From contig JBNPEA010000052.1 of assembly GCA_051117315.1 (NCBI GenBank), positions 10,244 to 74,243 of the forward strand: a stretch of 64,000 nucleotides of DNA. Direction: 5' to 3'. The notes under the pieces were generated by a model. The model made no database searches, had not been told where the DNA came from, and worked only from the letters and a program-made list of their open reading frames with translations. The position numbers and the translations under genes were made by a program. This document shows, in pieces, positions 42,277-51,131 of this stretch. The DNA is from Salinarimonas sp051117315 (GTDB lineage: Bacteria; Pseudomonadota; Alphaproteobacteria; Rhizobiales; Beijerinckiaceae). Numbering within the stretch: the stretch's first letter is position 1; every line of letters begins with the position of its first letter.

Positions 42277-43227
42277 CTACGGAACGAGGAGCACCTTCGG
42301 CGCCGCCACGCTGCCGGCGGCGAGTGCCGCGAAGACCGCCGGGCCGTCGGCGAGCGGCCTGATCTCGACGAGCGCGTCGAGATGGCGGGTCACGGGCAGG
42401 CGGCCGTCGAAGATCGCGGCCGCCGTCTCGCGGAAGTCCTCGGCGGTGTAGGTGTAGGTGCCGAAGAACGTCACCTCCTGGAGCGTCGCGGTGCGCGGGT
42501 CGAAGCCGCCGACGCCGCCGCCGAGCCCGATATGCGCGATGACGCCCCCCGGGCGCACGGCGGCGAAGGCGGCGGCGCGGGTCGCGTCGATGCCCACCGC
42601 GTCGATCACGGTCTGCGCCGGCGTGGGCGCATCCGTCACGACGACGCCCTCGAGGCCCGAGAGCCGCTCGGCGCGGGCCGGGTTCGGCTCGACCACGGTG
42701 ACGCTCTGCGCGCCCTGCGCCACGAGGGCGAGCGCCGCGCCCGTCCCGATCGCCCCGCCGCCCAGGACGAGTGCGTGGCCGAGCGGCGCGATCCGGCGTG
42801 CGAGCCGCACGGCGTGCCAGCCGCAGGCGAGCGGCTCGGCCAGCGCGGCCGCCGCGAGCGGCACGCCGTCGGGGATGGCGACGCAGTACTGCTCGGGCGC
42901 CGAGACGGCCTGTGCGAAGCCGCCCGGGCGCGGGGGCATCGAGAGGATCCTGCGGTCCGGGCAGAGATTGTCGCGCCCCGAGGTGCAATACGCGCAGGTT
43001 CCGCAGGTCGCGAGCGGATTGACCGCGACCGCCCGCCCCTGCGTGTCGGTGCCCACGATCTCGTGGCCGAGCACGATCGGCGTCGGCCGGCGCGGATCGT
43101 GGCCGGCATAGGCGTGCATGTCCGAGCCGCAGACGCCGCAGAAGGCCACACGGACGACGTCGGTGTCGGGCGCGGGCAGGTCCCGGATCTCGAGCCGGTG
43201 GGGTGCGGTCTGGACGAGCGCCTTCAT
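42277..43227 (-). CDS. zinc-dependent alcohol dehydrogenase (L-idonate 5-dehydrogenase-like; HpsP/HpsO-type candidate)
   Basis: The ATG at 43227 overlaps the SDR stop (ATGA), giving 316 residues. The MDR fold has the catalytic zinc Cys in FCGVCGSDMHAYAGHD, His and Glu in LGHEIVG near residue 54, a structural zinc-type cluster in CGTCAYCTSGRDNLC near 75 and the cofactor loop VLGGGAIGTGAALALVAQG near 150. The protein is somewhat short for the family (usually about 340). In sulfopropanediol-using bacteria an alcohol dehydrogenase and an SDR accompany HpsN and interconvert DHPS enantiomers; this gene has that position. Family is secure, substrate inferred. Confidence 0.84.
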   Translation of the reverse strand: MKALVQTAPHRLEIRDLPAPDTDVVRVAFCGVCGSDMHAYAGHDPRRPTPIVLGHEIVGTDTQGRAVAVNPLATCGTCAYCTSGRDNLCPDRRILSMPPRPGGFAQAVSAPEQYCVAIPDGVPLAAAALAEPLACGWHAVRLARRIAPLGHALVLGGGAIGTGAALALVAQGAQSVTVVEPNPARAERLSGLEGVVVTDAPTPAQTVIDAVGIDATRAAAFAAVRPGGVIAHIGLGGGVGGFDPRTATLQEVTFFGTYTYTAEDFRETAAAIFDGRLPVTRHLDALVEIRPLADGPAVFAALAAGSVAAPKVLLVP

Positions 43228-43970
43228 TTCGCGGTGAACCCCCCGTCGACATGCAGAACCTGGCCGGTGACGTAGGCCGAGGCGGGCGAGCACAGGAAGA
43301 GCGTCGGGCCGTCGAGATCGGAGAGTGCGCCGTTGCGGCCGATGCAGGTCTGCGCCGCGTTCCGAGCCGCCCGCTCGGGATCGGCGAAGACCGGGCCGGT
43401 CAGCTCGGTCGGGAAGAACCCCGGCGCGATGGCGTTGGCCGTGATCCCTCGCGCCGACCACGACTCCGCCATCGCCCGGGTCAGCTGCGCGACGCCGCCC
43501 TTCGAGGCGCCGTAGGGGATCGAGTTCGCGAAGGCGCGCGACGATTGCAGCGAGGCGAAGGTGACGATGCGTCCCCAGTCCCCCATGCCCGGCACCAGCG
43601 CGCGCGACAGGAAGAAGGGGACCTTCAGGTTCAGGTCGAGCGTCGCGTCCCAAGTCCGGTCCGAGATCTCGTCCCACGGCTCGCGCAGGTTCACGCCCGC
43701 CGCGTGGAGCACGATCTGCGGCGCGCCGAAGGGCGCGGCGAGCGCGCGGGCGAAGTCGTCCCAGTTCTCGATCGCCGCGAGATCCGCCGGGCAGGCGGCG
43801 ATGCCCGCGCCGAGGCCGTCGAGCGCCTCGGCGCGGCGGGCGACCGCAACAACGCGTGCGCCGTGCGCGGCGAGCATGCGCGCGAGATGCCCGCCGATCC
43901 CCGACGAGGCGCCGGTGACGACGGCGATCCGCCCCGCGACGTCGAACAGCCGCTCTTGAGGACCGTTCAC
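43224..43970 (-). CDS. SDR family oxidoreductase (HpsO/HpsP-type candidate)
   Basis: A GTG at 43970 overlaps the HisD-family stop (GTGA) and gives 248 residues; longer in-frame readings are antisense extensions into the HisD gene. The SDR motifs are TGASSGIGGHLARMLAAHG near residue 19, HAAGVNLREPW near 92, TFASLQSSRAFANSIPYGAS with Tyr and Lys in PYGASKGG near 150, and GQVLHVDGGFTAK at the end. It is the middle gene of a tight three-dehydrogenase set, so it probably oxidises the C2 hydroxyl of the same substrate as its neighbours. Confidence 0.86.
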   Translation of the reverse strand: MNGPQERLFDVAGRIAVVTGASSGIGGHLARMLAAHGARVVAVARRAEALDGLGAGIAACPADLAAIENWDDFARALAAPFGAPQIVLHAAGVNLREPWDEISDRTWDATLDLNLKVPFFLSRALVPGMGDWGRIVTFASLQSSRAFANSIPYGASKGGVAQLTRAMAESWSARGITANAIAPGFFPTELTGPVFADPERAARNAAQTCIGRNGALSDLDGPTLFLCSPASAYVTGQVLHVDGGFTAK

Positions 43971-45268
43971 GGCGTGGCGCTCAGGTCGAAGTTCTCGCCG
44001 GGGAAATACTTGGCGAGGCGCACGTCGGCCGTGCGGGCGTGGCCCTCCATTCCCTCGAGCCGGCTGATGCGCGCGCAGGCCTGGCCGATCGCGCGGTTCG
44101 CCTCGCGGGTCGACCGCTGCCAGGTCACCGTCTTGATGAACTTGCCGACCGAGAGCCCGCCCGTGTAGTGCGCCGCGCCCTTGGTCGGCAGGACGTGGTT
44201 GGGACCCGCGCACTTGTCGCCGTAGGCCACCGTCGTCTCCTCGCCGAGGAACAGCGAGCCGTAGTTCGTCAGGTTGGCGAGCCACCAGTCGAGGTCCTGG
44301 GCCTGGACCTGGAGATGCTCGGAGGCGTAGCCGTCGCTGATACGCACCGCTTCCTCGCGGCTCTCGGCGAGGACGATCTCGCCGTACTCGTCCCAGGCGC
44401 GGGTCGCGTTCTCGCGATTGAGATCGGGCAGCTCGGCGATGCAGCGCGGCACGAGGCGCGCGACCTCCTCAGCCAGGGCACGGTCGGTGGCGATCAGCCA
44501 GACCGGCGAGTTGTAGCCGTGCTCGGCCTGGCCGACGAGGTCCCAGGCCACGATCTCGGGATCGGCCGTCTCGTCGGCGATCACCATGCTCTCGGTCGGG
44601 CCGGCGAACATGTCGATGCCCACGCGGCCGAACAGGATGCGCTTGGCCTCCGCCACGAACTGGTTGCCCGGCCCGGCGAGGACACGCGCCTGCGGCGTGC
44701 CGAACAGGCCGAACGCCATCGCCGCGATGCCCTGCACGCCGCCGAGGTTGAGGATCCGGTCCGCACCGCAGACGTCGAGCGCATAGAGCACGGCGGGGTT
44801 CATGCCGACGCCGGGCTTGGGCGGCGAGCAGGCGGCGATGTGGCCGACGCCGGCGACCTTGGCGGTCGTCACCGTCATGATCGCGCTCGCCACGTGGGCG
44901 TAGCGGCCGCCGGGCGCGTAGCAGCCGACCGCCGAGACGGGGATCTGGCGCTGGCCGGCGACGAGGCCGGGCACGACCTCGTACTCGACGTCCTGCAGGC
45001 TCGCGCGCTGGCGCTCGGCGAAGCGCCGAACGTTGTCGCGGGCGAAGCGGATGTCGTCCTTGAGCTTCTGGGCGACCTCGTCCGCGGCCGCGGCCCGCTC
45101 CGCGTCTGAGACGACGATCTCGCCGTCGTAGCCGTCGAGCTCCCGGGCGTAGCGGCGGGCGACGTCGTCGCCGCCCGCCTCGATGGCGTCGAGGATGGAT
45201 TGTACCGTATCGCGGACGCTCCGCTCGTCCGTCGCTGCCGTCTTGCGCGCCGTCTTCAGGTATTCCAT
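43967..45268 (-). CDS. hpsN: HisD-family dehydrogenase, probable sulfopropanediol 3-dehydrogenase
   Basis: This 433-residue protein has the full histidinol-dehydrogenase fold: VGCYAPGGRYAHVASAIMTV near residue 113, AGPGNQFVAEAKRILFG near 198, GPTESMVIADE near 223, zinc-type residues in LVGQAEHGYNSPVW near 245, the catalytic Glu-His in GYASEHLQVQ near 317, the Asp in VAYGDKCAGPNHVLPTKG near 350 and the late His in EGMEGHARTAD near 413. Biosynthetic HisD is normally in a his operon; this gene instead sits between a NitT/TauT-type importer and two other dehydrogenases. That context matches HpsN, which oxidises (R)-2,3-dihydroxypropane-1-sulfonate to sulfolactate. The family is certain; the substrate is a strong inference. 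Confidence 0.75.
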   Translation of the reverse strand: MEYLKTARKTAATDERSVRDTVQSILDAIEAGGDDVARRYARELDGYDGEIVVSDAERAAAADEVAQKLKDDIRFARDNVRRFAERQRASLQDVEYEVVPGLVAGQRQIPVSAVGCYAPGGRYAHVASAIMTVTTAKVAGVGHIAACSPPKPGVGMNPAVLYALDVCGADRILNLGGVQGIAAMAFGLFGTPQARVLAGPGNQFVAEAKRILFGRVGIDMFAGPTESMVIADETADPEIVAWDLVGQAEHGYNSPVWLIATDRALAEEVARLVPRCIAELPDLNRENATRAWDEYGEIVLAESREEAVRISDGYASEHLQVQAQDLDWWLANLTNYGSLFLGEETTVAYGDKCAGPNHVLPTKGAAHYTGGLSVGKFIKTVTWQRSTREANRAIGQACARISRLEGMEGHARTADVRLAKYFPGENFDLSATP

Positions 45269-45293
45269 TCTCGTCTCCAGTCGGTTCGAAACG

Positions 45294-46340
45294 TCACTCG
45301 CCGCGGGCGAAGGCCGCGAGCTCGGGCGTGTCGGCGACGAGCCGCATGTAGGTGGGATCGACGAAGGTCGCGGCGTCGAGCTCGCTCTCCAGCGTGCCCG
45401 TCGAGGTCATGTAGCCGCCGAGCCCGTTGAACCACTCGACCGCCGTCGGGGCGTCGCCCTCCATGATCTCGAGCTGCTCGTCGAGGGTGAACATCGGCCG
45501 CAGCGCGATCTCCTGGCGCAGGAACTCCTCCGGGAGCTCGACGCCGGTGAGCGCGTAGAAGTCGGCCATCATCGCGACCGCCTCGTCGTTGTTGTCGCGG
45601 ATGTAGTCGACACCGCGCAGGAAGACCGCGAGGTAGCGCGCGACGAGCTCGGGATTGGCCTCGGCGTAGTCGCGCCGCGCGATCAGGGCGCCGGGCACGA
45701 TGGCGCCCGCGTCCTGGCCCGAGCAGAGCAGCTCCGCGCCGGCGCGGTCCTGCAGGGTGTAGATGTTGGGCGCCCACAGGCCGGCCATCTTGCCGGTGCC
45801 GCTGGCGAAGGCGCTGATGATCTCGCCCTGGTTCAGGTTCACCACCTCCACGTCCTCGGGATAGCTCAGCCCGAAGCTCTCGATGCAGGCCGCGGACGCG
45901 TACTCGCCCGTCGAGTTCGTGGTGACGAGCAGCCGCTGGCCGCGCAGCTGGCCGGCGGGATCGGCGCGGATCGCCTCCGCCTCGTCGCCGCGCACCATCA
46001 TCGCGTTGGTGGCGCTCTCGTTGTTGGTGATGCCGATCGTGACGATGTCGAAGCGTGCGGCGCCCAGCACGGCCGGCGCGGAGCCGGTGCCGCCGACGTC
46101 CCAGTCGCCGGCGGCGGCCGCCGCGACCTGCGGCGCCCCCGAGGGGAACGTGGAGTAGCTCGGGGAGAGCCCGAGCTCCGCCCACCAGCCCTTCTGATCG
46201 GCGATGTAGTAGGGCAGCGCCCAGTAGAGTGCCGGCTGGTAGGACACCTGGATCTCGGTGACGGCGTCCTGGGCGGCCGCGGCGCCCGGAAGCGCCAGTG
46301 CCGCGGCGAAGAGCAAGGTGGTCGTCCGCTTGATGGCCAT
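45294..46340 (-). CDS. NitT/TauT-type ABC transporter substrate-binding protein
   Basis: The ATG at 46340, behind a GAGGGGA site, gives 348 residues with a signal peptide ending near AAAAQ|DA (about residue 23). The fold is that of SsuA/TauA/NMT1 binding proteins: YYIADQKGWWAELGLSPSYS near residue 44, GAPQVAAAAAGDWDVGGTGS near 67, GQRLLVTTNSTGEYASAA near 127 and IYTLQDRAGAELLCSG near 186. These proteins bind sulfonates, nitrate or thiamine precursors. The gene lies 25 nt upstream of hpsN and 22 nt after the ATPase, supporting delivery of the substrate used by the dehydrogenases. Confidence 0.88.
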   Translation of the reverse strand: MAIKRTTTLLFAAALALPGAAAAQDAVTEIQVSYQPALYWALPYYIADQKGWWAELGLSPSYSTFPSGAPQVAAAAAGDWDVGGTGSAPAVLGAARFDIVTIGITNNESATNAMMVRGDEAEAIRADPAGQLRGQRLLVTTNSTGEYASAACIESFGLSYPEDVEVVNLNQGEIISAFASGTGKMAGLWAPNIYTLQDRAGAELLCSGQDAGAIVPGALIARRDYAEANPELVARYLAVFLRGVDYIRDNNDEAVAMMADFYALTGVELPEEFLRQEIALRPMFTLDEQLEIMEGDAPTAVEWFNGLGGYMTSTGTLESELDAATFVDPTYMRLVADTPELAAFARGE

Positions 46341-46362
46341 TTGATCGGTTCCCCTCTTGTTT

Positions 46363-47157
46363 TCAGACGTCGGTGCCCATCTGCTCGCGCAGGAGACGCC
46401 AGACCTGCCCGCGCAGGTGCGTGAAGCTCGGCTTCTCCATGACATCGTCGATGGGCTCTTCGGACCACGTCTCGGCCTGCCGCGTGGAGGCGACGTCGAT
46501 CACCTCGCGGATGTGGCCGGGATTGCGGCCCATCACCACCACGCGGTCGGCGAGGTAGACCGCCTCCTCGACCGAGTGGGTGATGAACATGACGGTGCGC
46601 GGATTCCCCTTGGAGACGCGCACCAGCTCCTCCTGCATGATGGTGCGCGTCTGCGCGTCGAGCGCACCGAAGGGCTCGTCCATCAGGAGCACGCCCGGAT
46701 CCGTCGCGTAGCTGCGGGCGATCGCCACGCGTTGCTGCATGCCACCCGACAGCTGATGGGGGTACTTGTCCGCCGTCCCCTCCATCTTCATCAGCTGAAG
46801 ATAGTATTCGACGGCCTGCTCGCGCTCGCTCTTCGAGGCGCCGCGCGACCGCATGCCGAAGACGATGTTCTCGCGGACCGTCTTCCACGGGAACAGCGCG
46901 AACTGCTGGAAGACGACCGCACGATCGGGGCCCGGCCCCTTGACCGCCTTGCCGGCCACGCGGATCTCCCCGCGGCTGACCGATTCGAGTCCGGCGACCA
47001 TGCGCATCAGCGTGGTCTTGCCGCAGCCGGATGGTCCGACGACCGAGATGAACTCGCGGTCGGCGACGTGCAGGTCCACCGCGTCGATCGCGAGGAAGGG
47101 CTTGGCGCCGCCCTCGCCGAAGATCTTGGACGCCTTGTCGATGACGATCTCGCTCAT
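46363..47157 (-). CDS. NitT/TauT-type ABC transporter ATP-binding protein
   Basis: The ATG at 47157 overlaps the permease stop, giving 264 residues. A single ABC domain is present: Walker A VGPSGCGKTTLMRMVAG near residue 40, Q-loop VVFQQFALFPWKTVREN near 80, signature HQLSGGMQQRVAIARSYATD near 134 and Walker B VLLMDEPFGALDAQTR near 155. ITHSVEEAVYLADRVVVM is the H-loop region. The family is that of SsuB/TauB/NrtD ATPases. One ATPase serves two permease genes here, so it likely forms a homodimer on a heterodimeric channel. Confidence 0.93.
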   Translation of the reverse strand: MSEIVIDKASKIFGEGGAKPFLAIDAVDLHVADREFISVVGPSGCGKTTLMRMVAGLESVSRGEIRVAGKAVKGPGPDRAVVFQQFALFPWKTVRENIVFGMRSRGASKSEREQAVEYYLQLMKMEGTADKYPHQLSGGMQQRVAIARSYATDPGVLLMDEPFGALDAQTRTIMQEELVRVSKGNPRTVMFITHSVEEAVYLADRVVVMGRNPGHIREVIDVASTRQAETWSEEPIDDVMEKPSFTHLRGQVWRLLREQMGTDV

Positions 47158-47927
47158 TGTCCTTCCCACTTCCGGCGTACCGCCGTCTCGACGGAGCGCA
47201 GCCCCACGTCGATGAGGAGACCGATCAGGCCGATCACCAGCATGGCGGTGATCACGGTCTGCGGGCTGAGGTTCGATTGGCCCTGGATCATGACGTAGCC
47301 GATGCCGGAGCTCACCACGATCAGCTCGGCCCCGATCAGCGATTGCCAGCCGAGGCCCGCCGAGACGCGCAGGCCGGCGACGATCGAAGGCAGGGCTCCC
47401 GGCAGGAGCACCTCGGTCGCGATCCGCAGCTCGGACGCGCCGTGGGTCTGCGCCGCCTCGATCAGGTGCTTGTCGACGAGGCGCGCCCCGCGATAGGCGT
47501 TGATCACGCACGGCGCGAAGGCGCCGGTGAAGATCACCATGATGGCGCCACCGACCCCGGTGCCGAACCAGAGGGCCGCGAACGGCACCCAGGCGAGAGG
47601 TGCGACGTAGCGATAGGCTTCGAAGACCGGCGTGACGATGTCCTCCAGCAGCCGGAAGCGGCCCATCATCAGGCCGAGCGGGACGCCGATCGCCGTGGCG
47701 AGGCCGAAGCCGCCGAGAAAGCGCAGGAAGGACGAGAAGGCGTGCTCCCACAGGAGCGCCCCGGCGAAGGGCCGCTGCATCATCGATATCGCGCGCTCGA
47801 CGACCGACAGCGGCGACGGCAGAACGAACGCCGAGACGAGGCCGGCTGCCGTGACGCCCTGCCAGACGCCCAGGAAGAGAGCGAGGCCGGCGACCCCGTA
47901 GGTCCACAGAGGGATCTCGCGCGTCAC
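47154..47927 (-). CDS. NitT/TauT-type ABC transporter permease 2
   Basis: This 257-residue permease has six membrane helices and the binding-protein-dependent transport motif region (GGAIMVIFTGAFAPCVINAY, then EAAQTHGASELRIATEVLLPGA in two parts) near residue 130-175. It belongs with SsuC/TauC. Its ATG overlaps the stop of the upstream permease and its stop overlaps the ATPase start, so permease 1, permease 2 and ATPase are translationally coupled. Confidence 0.91.
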   Translation of the reverse strand: MTREIPLWTYGVAGLALFLGVWQGVTAAGLVSAFVLPSPLSVVERAISMMQRPFAGALLWEHAFSSFLRFLGGFGLATAIGVPLGLMMGRFRLLEDIVTPVFEAYRYVAPLAWVPFAALWFGTGVGGAIMVIFTGAFAPCVINAYRGARLVDKHLIEAAQTHGASELRIATEVLLPGALPSIVAGLRVSAGLGWQSLIGAELIVVSSGIGYVMIQGQSNLSPQTVITAMLVIGLIGLLIDVGLRSVETAVRRKWEGQ

Positions 47928-48748
47928 GGCTCTGCCCTCCAGCGGATCAAGCGCTTCTCGAGCTTCGTCAGCAGGATGGTGGTGGCCGCGCCCGCGATCG
48001 CGATGGCCACCATGGCGACCAGGATCATCGGCGTGTTGACGTCGCGATAGGCGGTCTGCAGCGCCCGGCCGAGCCCCAGGAAGGCGCCGACCAGCTCGGC
48101 CGCGACCAGCGTCGTCCAGCTCGCCTGGAGAGACAGCCGCAGGCCGGTGAAGATCATCGGCGAGGCGTCGGGGAGGTAGACCTCGCGCACCACCCTCGAG
48201 GGCGTGGCGCCGTGGACCAGCGCGGCCTCGATCAGATGGCGGCGCACGTTGCGCACGCCGGTGTAAGTGTTGATGACGGACGGCACGAAGGCGGATACGA
48301 AGATCACGAACACCTTCGAGGCGTCACCGAGGCCGAACCAGACGATGGCGAGCGGGATCCACGCGAGCGGCGGTATCGGCCGCAGGACGAGGAAGATCGG
48401 ATTGACGAAGGCCTCGACGCGACGGTCGTACCCCATCACGAAGCCGAGCGGCACGCCGACGCAGACGGCCGTGAAGAACCCGATCAGCACCAGCCGGATG
48501 CTCTGCACGACGTGCTCGACGAGCGTTCCGCCGGCATACCCGTCGGTCCAGATGCGCTCGAGAGCCGCCAGGAACGCTCCCGGCGAGGGGAAGCGCGCCG
48601 GGCCGACGAGACCGAGCACGCTCGTCGACAGCCACCAGACGACCAGGAGGACGACCACGGTGAGGACGCCCGTCACCACCGATCGTCCCGCCCGCAGCTT
48701 CGGCCGAACGCGTTTCGCCGGGGGCTGCTCCACGACCGTCATAGCCAT
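47924..48748 (-). CDS. NitT/TauT-type ABC transporter permease 1
   Basis: The 274-residue protein is the first gene of the minus-strand importer operon. It has a short basic cytoplasmic start, about six helices, and the EAA-type loop IEAALVHGATPSRVVREVYL near residue 173 preceded by IFVSAFVPSVINTYTGVRN. SsuC/TauC-type permeases share this design. It is distinct from the permease at 47154, implying a heterodimeric channel. The start lies 71 nt from the divergent LacI gene, with operator-like symmetry in the gap. Confidence 0.9.
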   Translation of the reverse strand: MAMTVVEQPPAKRVRPKLRAGRSVVTGVLTVVVLLVVWWLSTSVLGLVGPARFPSPGAFLAALERIWTDGYAGGTLVEHVVQSIRLVLIGFFTAVCVGVPLGFVMGYDRRVEAFVNPIFLVLRPIPPLAWIPLAIVWFGLGDASKVFVIFVSAFVPSVINTYTGVRNVRRHLIEAALVHGATPSRVVREVYLPDASPMIFTGLRLSLQASWTTLVAAELVGAFLGLGRALQTAYRDVNTPMILVAMVAIAIAGAATTILLTKLEKRLIRWRAEP

Positions 48749-48788
48749 CGTCCCCTCCCATGGACCGATGCCGATCCCTCGCGATTGT

Positions 48789-48816
48789 TTGCGCTTTCAA
48801 TGAAGTGTATACGCTT
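48789..48816. promoter_or_regulatory. LacI-type operator region between importer operon and lacI-like gene
   Basis: AAGTGTATACGCTT at 48803-48816 is a 14-bp near-palindrome (12 of 14 bases symmetric) ending just before the LacI ATG. Beside it, TTGCGCTTTCA at 48789-48799 shares GCGCTTTCA with the operator-like site at 51137-51145. The 71-nt divergent gap is short enough for one repressor to control both directions. Confidence 0.6.
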
Positions 48817-48819
48817 ACA

Positions 48820-49872
48820 ATGACTGAGATCAAGCGCGAATCTGAGGGAGCTCCGCGGCTCGGCTCGACCACGCAGATCGACGTGGCCCGCCGCGCGGGC
48901 GTCTCGACCGCCACCGTCAGCCGGGTGCTCAACGGATCGCCGCTCGTCAGCGCGACCGCGCGGGAGAAGGTCGAGGCGGCCATCCGCGATCTCGCCTACC
49001 TGCCGCACGAGGCGGCGCGGTCCCTGGCGATGCGCCGGTCGCGGACACTGGGCGCGATCATCCCCACCCTGACCAACGCGATCTTCGCCACGGGCGTGAA
49101 CGCCTTCGAGGAGGAGGCGCGCGCCCGGGGGCACGCGCTGTTCATCGCCGTCTCGAACTACGATCCGGTGCAGGAGGGCTTCCTGATCCGCCAGATGGTG
49201 GAGCGGGGGGTGGACGGCCTCCTGCTCGTCGGCAACGACCGCGCCGAGGACAGCCGCGCCATGCTGGCCGCGACGGGCCTTCGCTGCGCCTGTGCCTGGG
49301 CCTACGACGAGGCCGCGACGATCGCGAACGTCGGCTTCGACAATGCGGAGGCGATGGCGCCGGTGGTGGATCACCTCGTCGGCAGCGGGCGCCGGCGCGT
49401 GGCGGTTCTCGCCGGCGTTCTCGCGGGGAACGATCGTGCCCGAGCCCGCCTGGACGGAACGGTCCGGCGGCTGGGCGAGCACGGCCTCGCGCCGATCGCC
49501 GTGGCGGAGACGCGCTACTCGATCCGTCGGGCCAAGGAGGCCGCGCGCGAGCTGCTGACGCTCCGGCCGGACGCGCTCGTCTGCGGCAACGACGTCATCG
49601 CCTTCGGCGCGCTCTCCGCGGCTCGCGCCGCCGGCCGCCGCGTTCCCGACGACGTCGCGATCACCGGGGTCGACGACCTTCCGATCTCGGCGGAGGTCGA
49701 TCCTCCGCTCACCACGGTCCGCATCCCCGCCGAGGAGATGGGCCGGCGCGCCGCCGCCGAGCTCATCGCGGCGATCCGCGAGGATCGCCCCGTCGCCCCG
49801 ATCCGGCTCGGGACGCGGCTCGTCGTGCGCCGCAGCAGCTGGCGTCCGCCGACCGGCGGCACGGCGCGCTAG
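48820..49872 (+). CDS. LacI family transcriptional regulator
   Basis: The ATG at 48820 gives 350 residues; an in-frame ATG at 48760 would place the operator inside the gene, and the extra residues do not look LacI-like. The N-terminal helix-turn-helix and hinge read TTQIDVARRAGVSTATVSRV then LNGSPLVSATAREKV (residues about 16-60). The effector domain has GAIIPTLTNAIFATGVNAFE near 80, VDGLLLVGNDR near 132 and DALVCGNDVIAFGALSAARA near 253. It resembles GntR/IdnR-type LacI members. Likely targets are the divergent importer/hpsN operon, itself, and the DegT gene whose promoter carries a similar site. Confidence 0.92.
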   Translation: MTEIKRESEGAPRLGSTTQIDVARRAGVSTATVSRVLNGSPLVSATAREKVEAAIRDLAYLPHEAARSLAMRRSRTLGAIIPTLTNAIFATGVNAFEEEARARGHALFIAVSNYDPVQEGFLIRQMVERGVDGLLLVGNDRAEDSRAMLAATGLRCACAWAYDEAATIANVGFDNAEAMAPVVDHLVGSGRRRVAVLAGVLAGNDRARARLDGTVRRLGEHGLAPIAVAETRYSIRRAKEAARELLTLRPDALVCGNDVIAFGALSAARAAGRRVPDDVAITGVDDLPISAEVDPPLTTVRIPAEEMGRRAAAELIAAIREDRPVAPIRLGTRLVVRRSSWRPPTGGTAR

Positions 49873-51065
49873 GAACGCAGCGCCGCCGCGGCGTCGAGGA
49901 TGTGCTGCGCGACGACGTCGCAATCGTCCAGGCCGAAGGTCAGCGGCAGGCGCATATCGAACAGGCCCGAGAGGATGCTGTCTGTTGCGGGCACGCTCTG
50001 CGCGGGTACATAGCGCCAGCTTCGGTGCGCAGAGGTGAAGCCGACCGGCTCTGCCGCGCCGAACCACTTCAGCTCGACCCCGCGCGTCGCGCAGTCGGCG
50101 ACGAAGGCGCGGGCCGCCTGCGCCGACAGGCCGGGCACCAGGAACTGGATCGAGGAGCCGACATAGAGCTCCTGCGGCGGGCGTTCCGGCAGGCGGATCG
50201 CGTCGTGCCCCGCGAGCCTCGCGGCCACGCGGTCGTAGCGCTCGTTCCAGCGGCGGATGGCGTCGTCGATGCGTGCGAGCTGCGGGCGCAGGATCGCCGC
50301 GCGCAGATTGTCCATGCGCGCCGACATGTTCGGCGTGTCGAGCCGGATGTCGGCATAGGCCTCCGGCGCGGGACCCGCGCCGTGGCGCTCGTAGAGCATG
50401 TAGCTCCCCGACAGCATGATCGCCCGCGCCATGAAGGCCGGGTCGTCGGAGGTGAGGAGGCCGCCCTCCCCGGCGTTGAGGTGCTTGTAGGTCTGCGTCG
50501 AGAAGCAGCCCGCGAGGCCGAAGCTGCCCGATCTTCGTCCGTTCCACTGTGCCCCCATCGTGTGCGCGCAGTCCTCGATCATCGTCAGGCCCGTCTCCTC
50601 GGCGAGGGCGGCGAGGCGGTCCATGTCGCAGAGATGCCCGCGCATGTGCGACAGCAGCAGGACCGTCGCGCCGCTGGCGCGCGCCTTCGCCGCGAGGTCG
50701 TCGAGATCGAGGACGAGGCTCTCCGTGATCTCGACGAGAACGGGCTCGGCACCGACGGCCGCGATCGCGCCGGGGACGGGGGCGAGGGTGAAGGCGTTCG
50801 TCAGGATGCGGTCGCCCGGGCGCACGCCGGCGGCGCGCAGGGCGATCTGCATCGCCTGCCCGCCCGAGGCGACGGCGAGGCAATAGCGTGAGCCCTGCCA
50901 GGCGGCGTAGTCCCGCTCGAGCTTCGCCGCCTCGGACTCCTCTCCGGGTGCGGTGTTGTAGCGGTGCAGCCTGCCGCTGCGCAGGACCTCGACAGCGGCA
51001 GTGATCCCCTCCTCGGGGATCGGCTCCTGCTGGGTGAAGCTGCCGGTGAAGCGAGGCCTGGTCAT
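49869..51065 (-). CDS. DegT/DnrJ/EryC1/StrS family aminotransferase
   Basis: This 398-residue PLP enzyme shows SGRLHRYNTAPGEESEAAKL near residue 30, YCLAVASGGQAMQIALRAAG near 60, MIEDCAHTMGAQWNG near 157 (PLP-binding Asp) and the Schiff-base Lys in FSTQTYKHLNAGEGG near 193. Members aminate keto-sugars at the expense of glutamate or glutamine. Its stop codon is shared with the convergent LacI gene over a 4-nt overlap. A LacI-type operator lies 67 nt upstream. Role in the local catabolic pathway is not obvious. Confidence 0.88.
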   Translation of the reverse strand: MTRPRFTGSFTQQEPIPEEGITAAVEVLRSGRLHRYNTAPGEESEAAKLERDYAAWQGSRYCLAVASGGQAMQIALRAAGVRPGDRILTNAFTLAPVPGAIAAVGAEPVLVEITESLVLDLDDLAAKARASGATVLLLSHMRGHLCDMDRLAALAEETGLTMIEDCAHTMGAQWNGRRSGSFGLAGCFSTQTYKHLNAGEGGLLTSDDPAFMARAIMLSGSYMLYERHGAGPAPEAYADIRLDTPNMSARMDNLRAAILRPQLARIDDAIRRWNERYDRVAARLAGHDAIRLPERPPQELYVGSSIQFLVPGLSAQAARAFVADCATRGVELKWFGAAEPVGFTSAHRSWRYVPAQSVPATDSILSGLFDMRLPLTFGLDDCDVVAQHILDAAAALRS

Positions 51066-51131
51066 GACGGTCTCCGCGGCTGTTCCATTCGCGAGCGCGA
51101 CGGCGCAGGATCGGACAGCCAGCTCGTGTTA

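Noticed and set aside
43967..45268. Annotation as biosynthetic histidinol dehydrogenase (hisD of a his operon)
   Set aside because: No other histidine genes are nearby, and the gene is coupled to a sulfonate-type importer and two dehydrogenases, so a catabolic HpsN-like role fits better.
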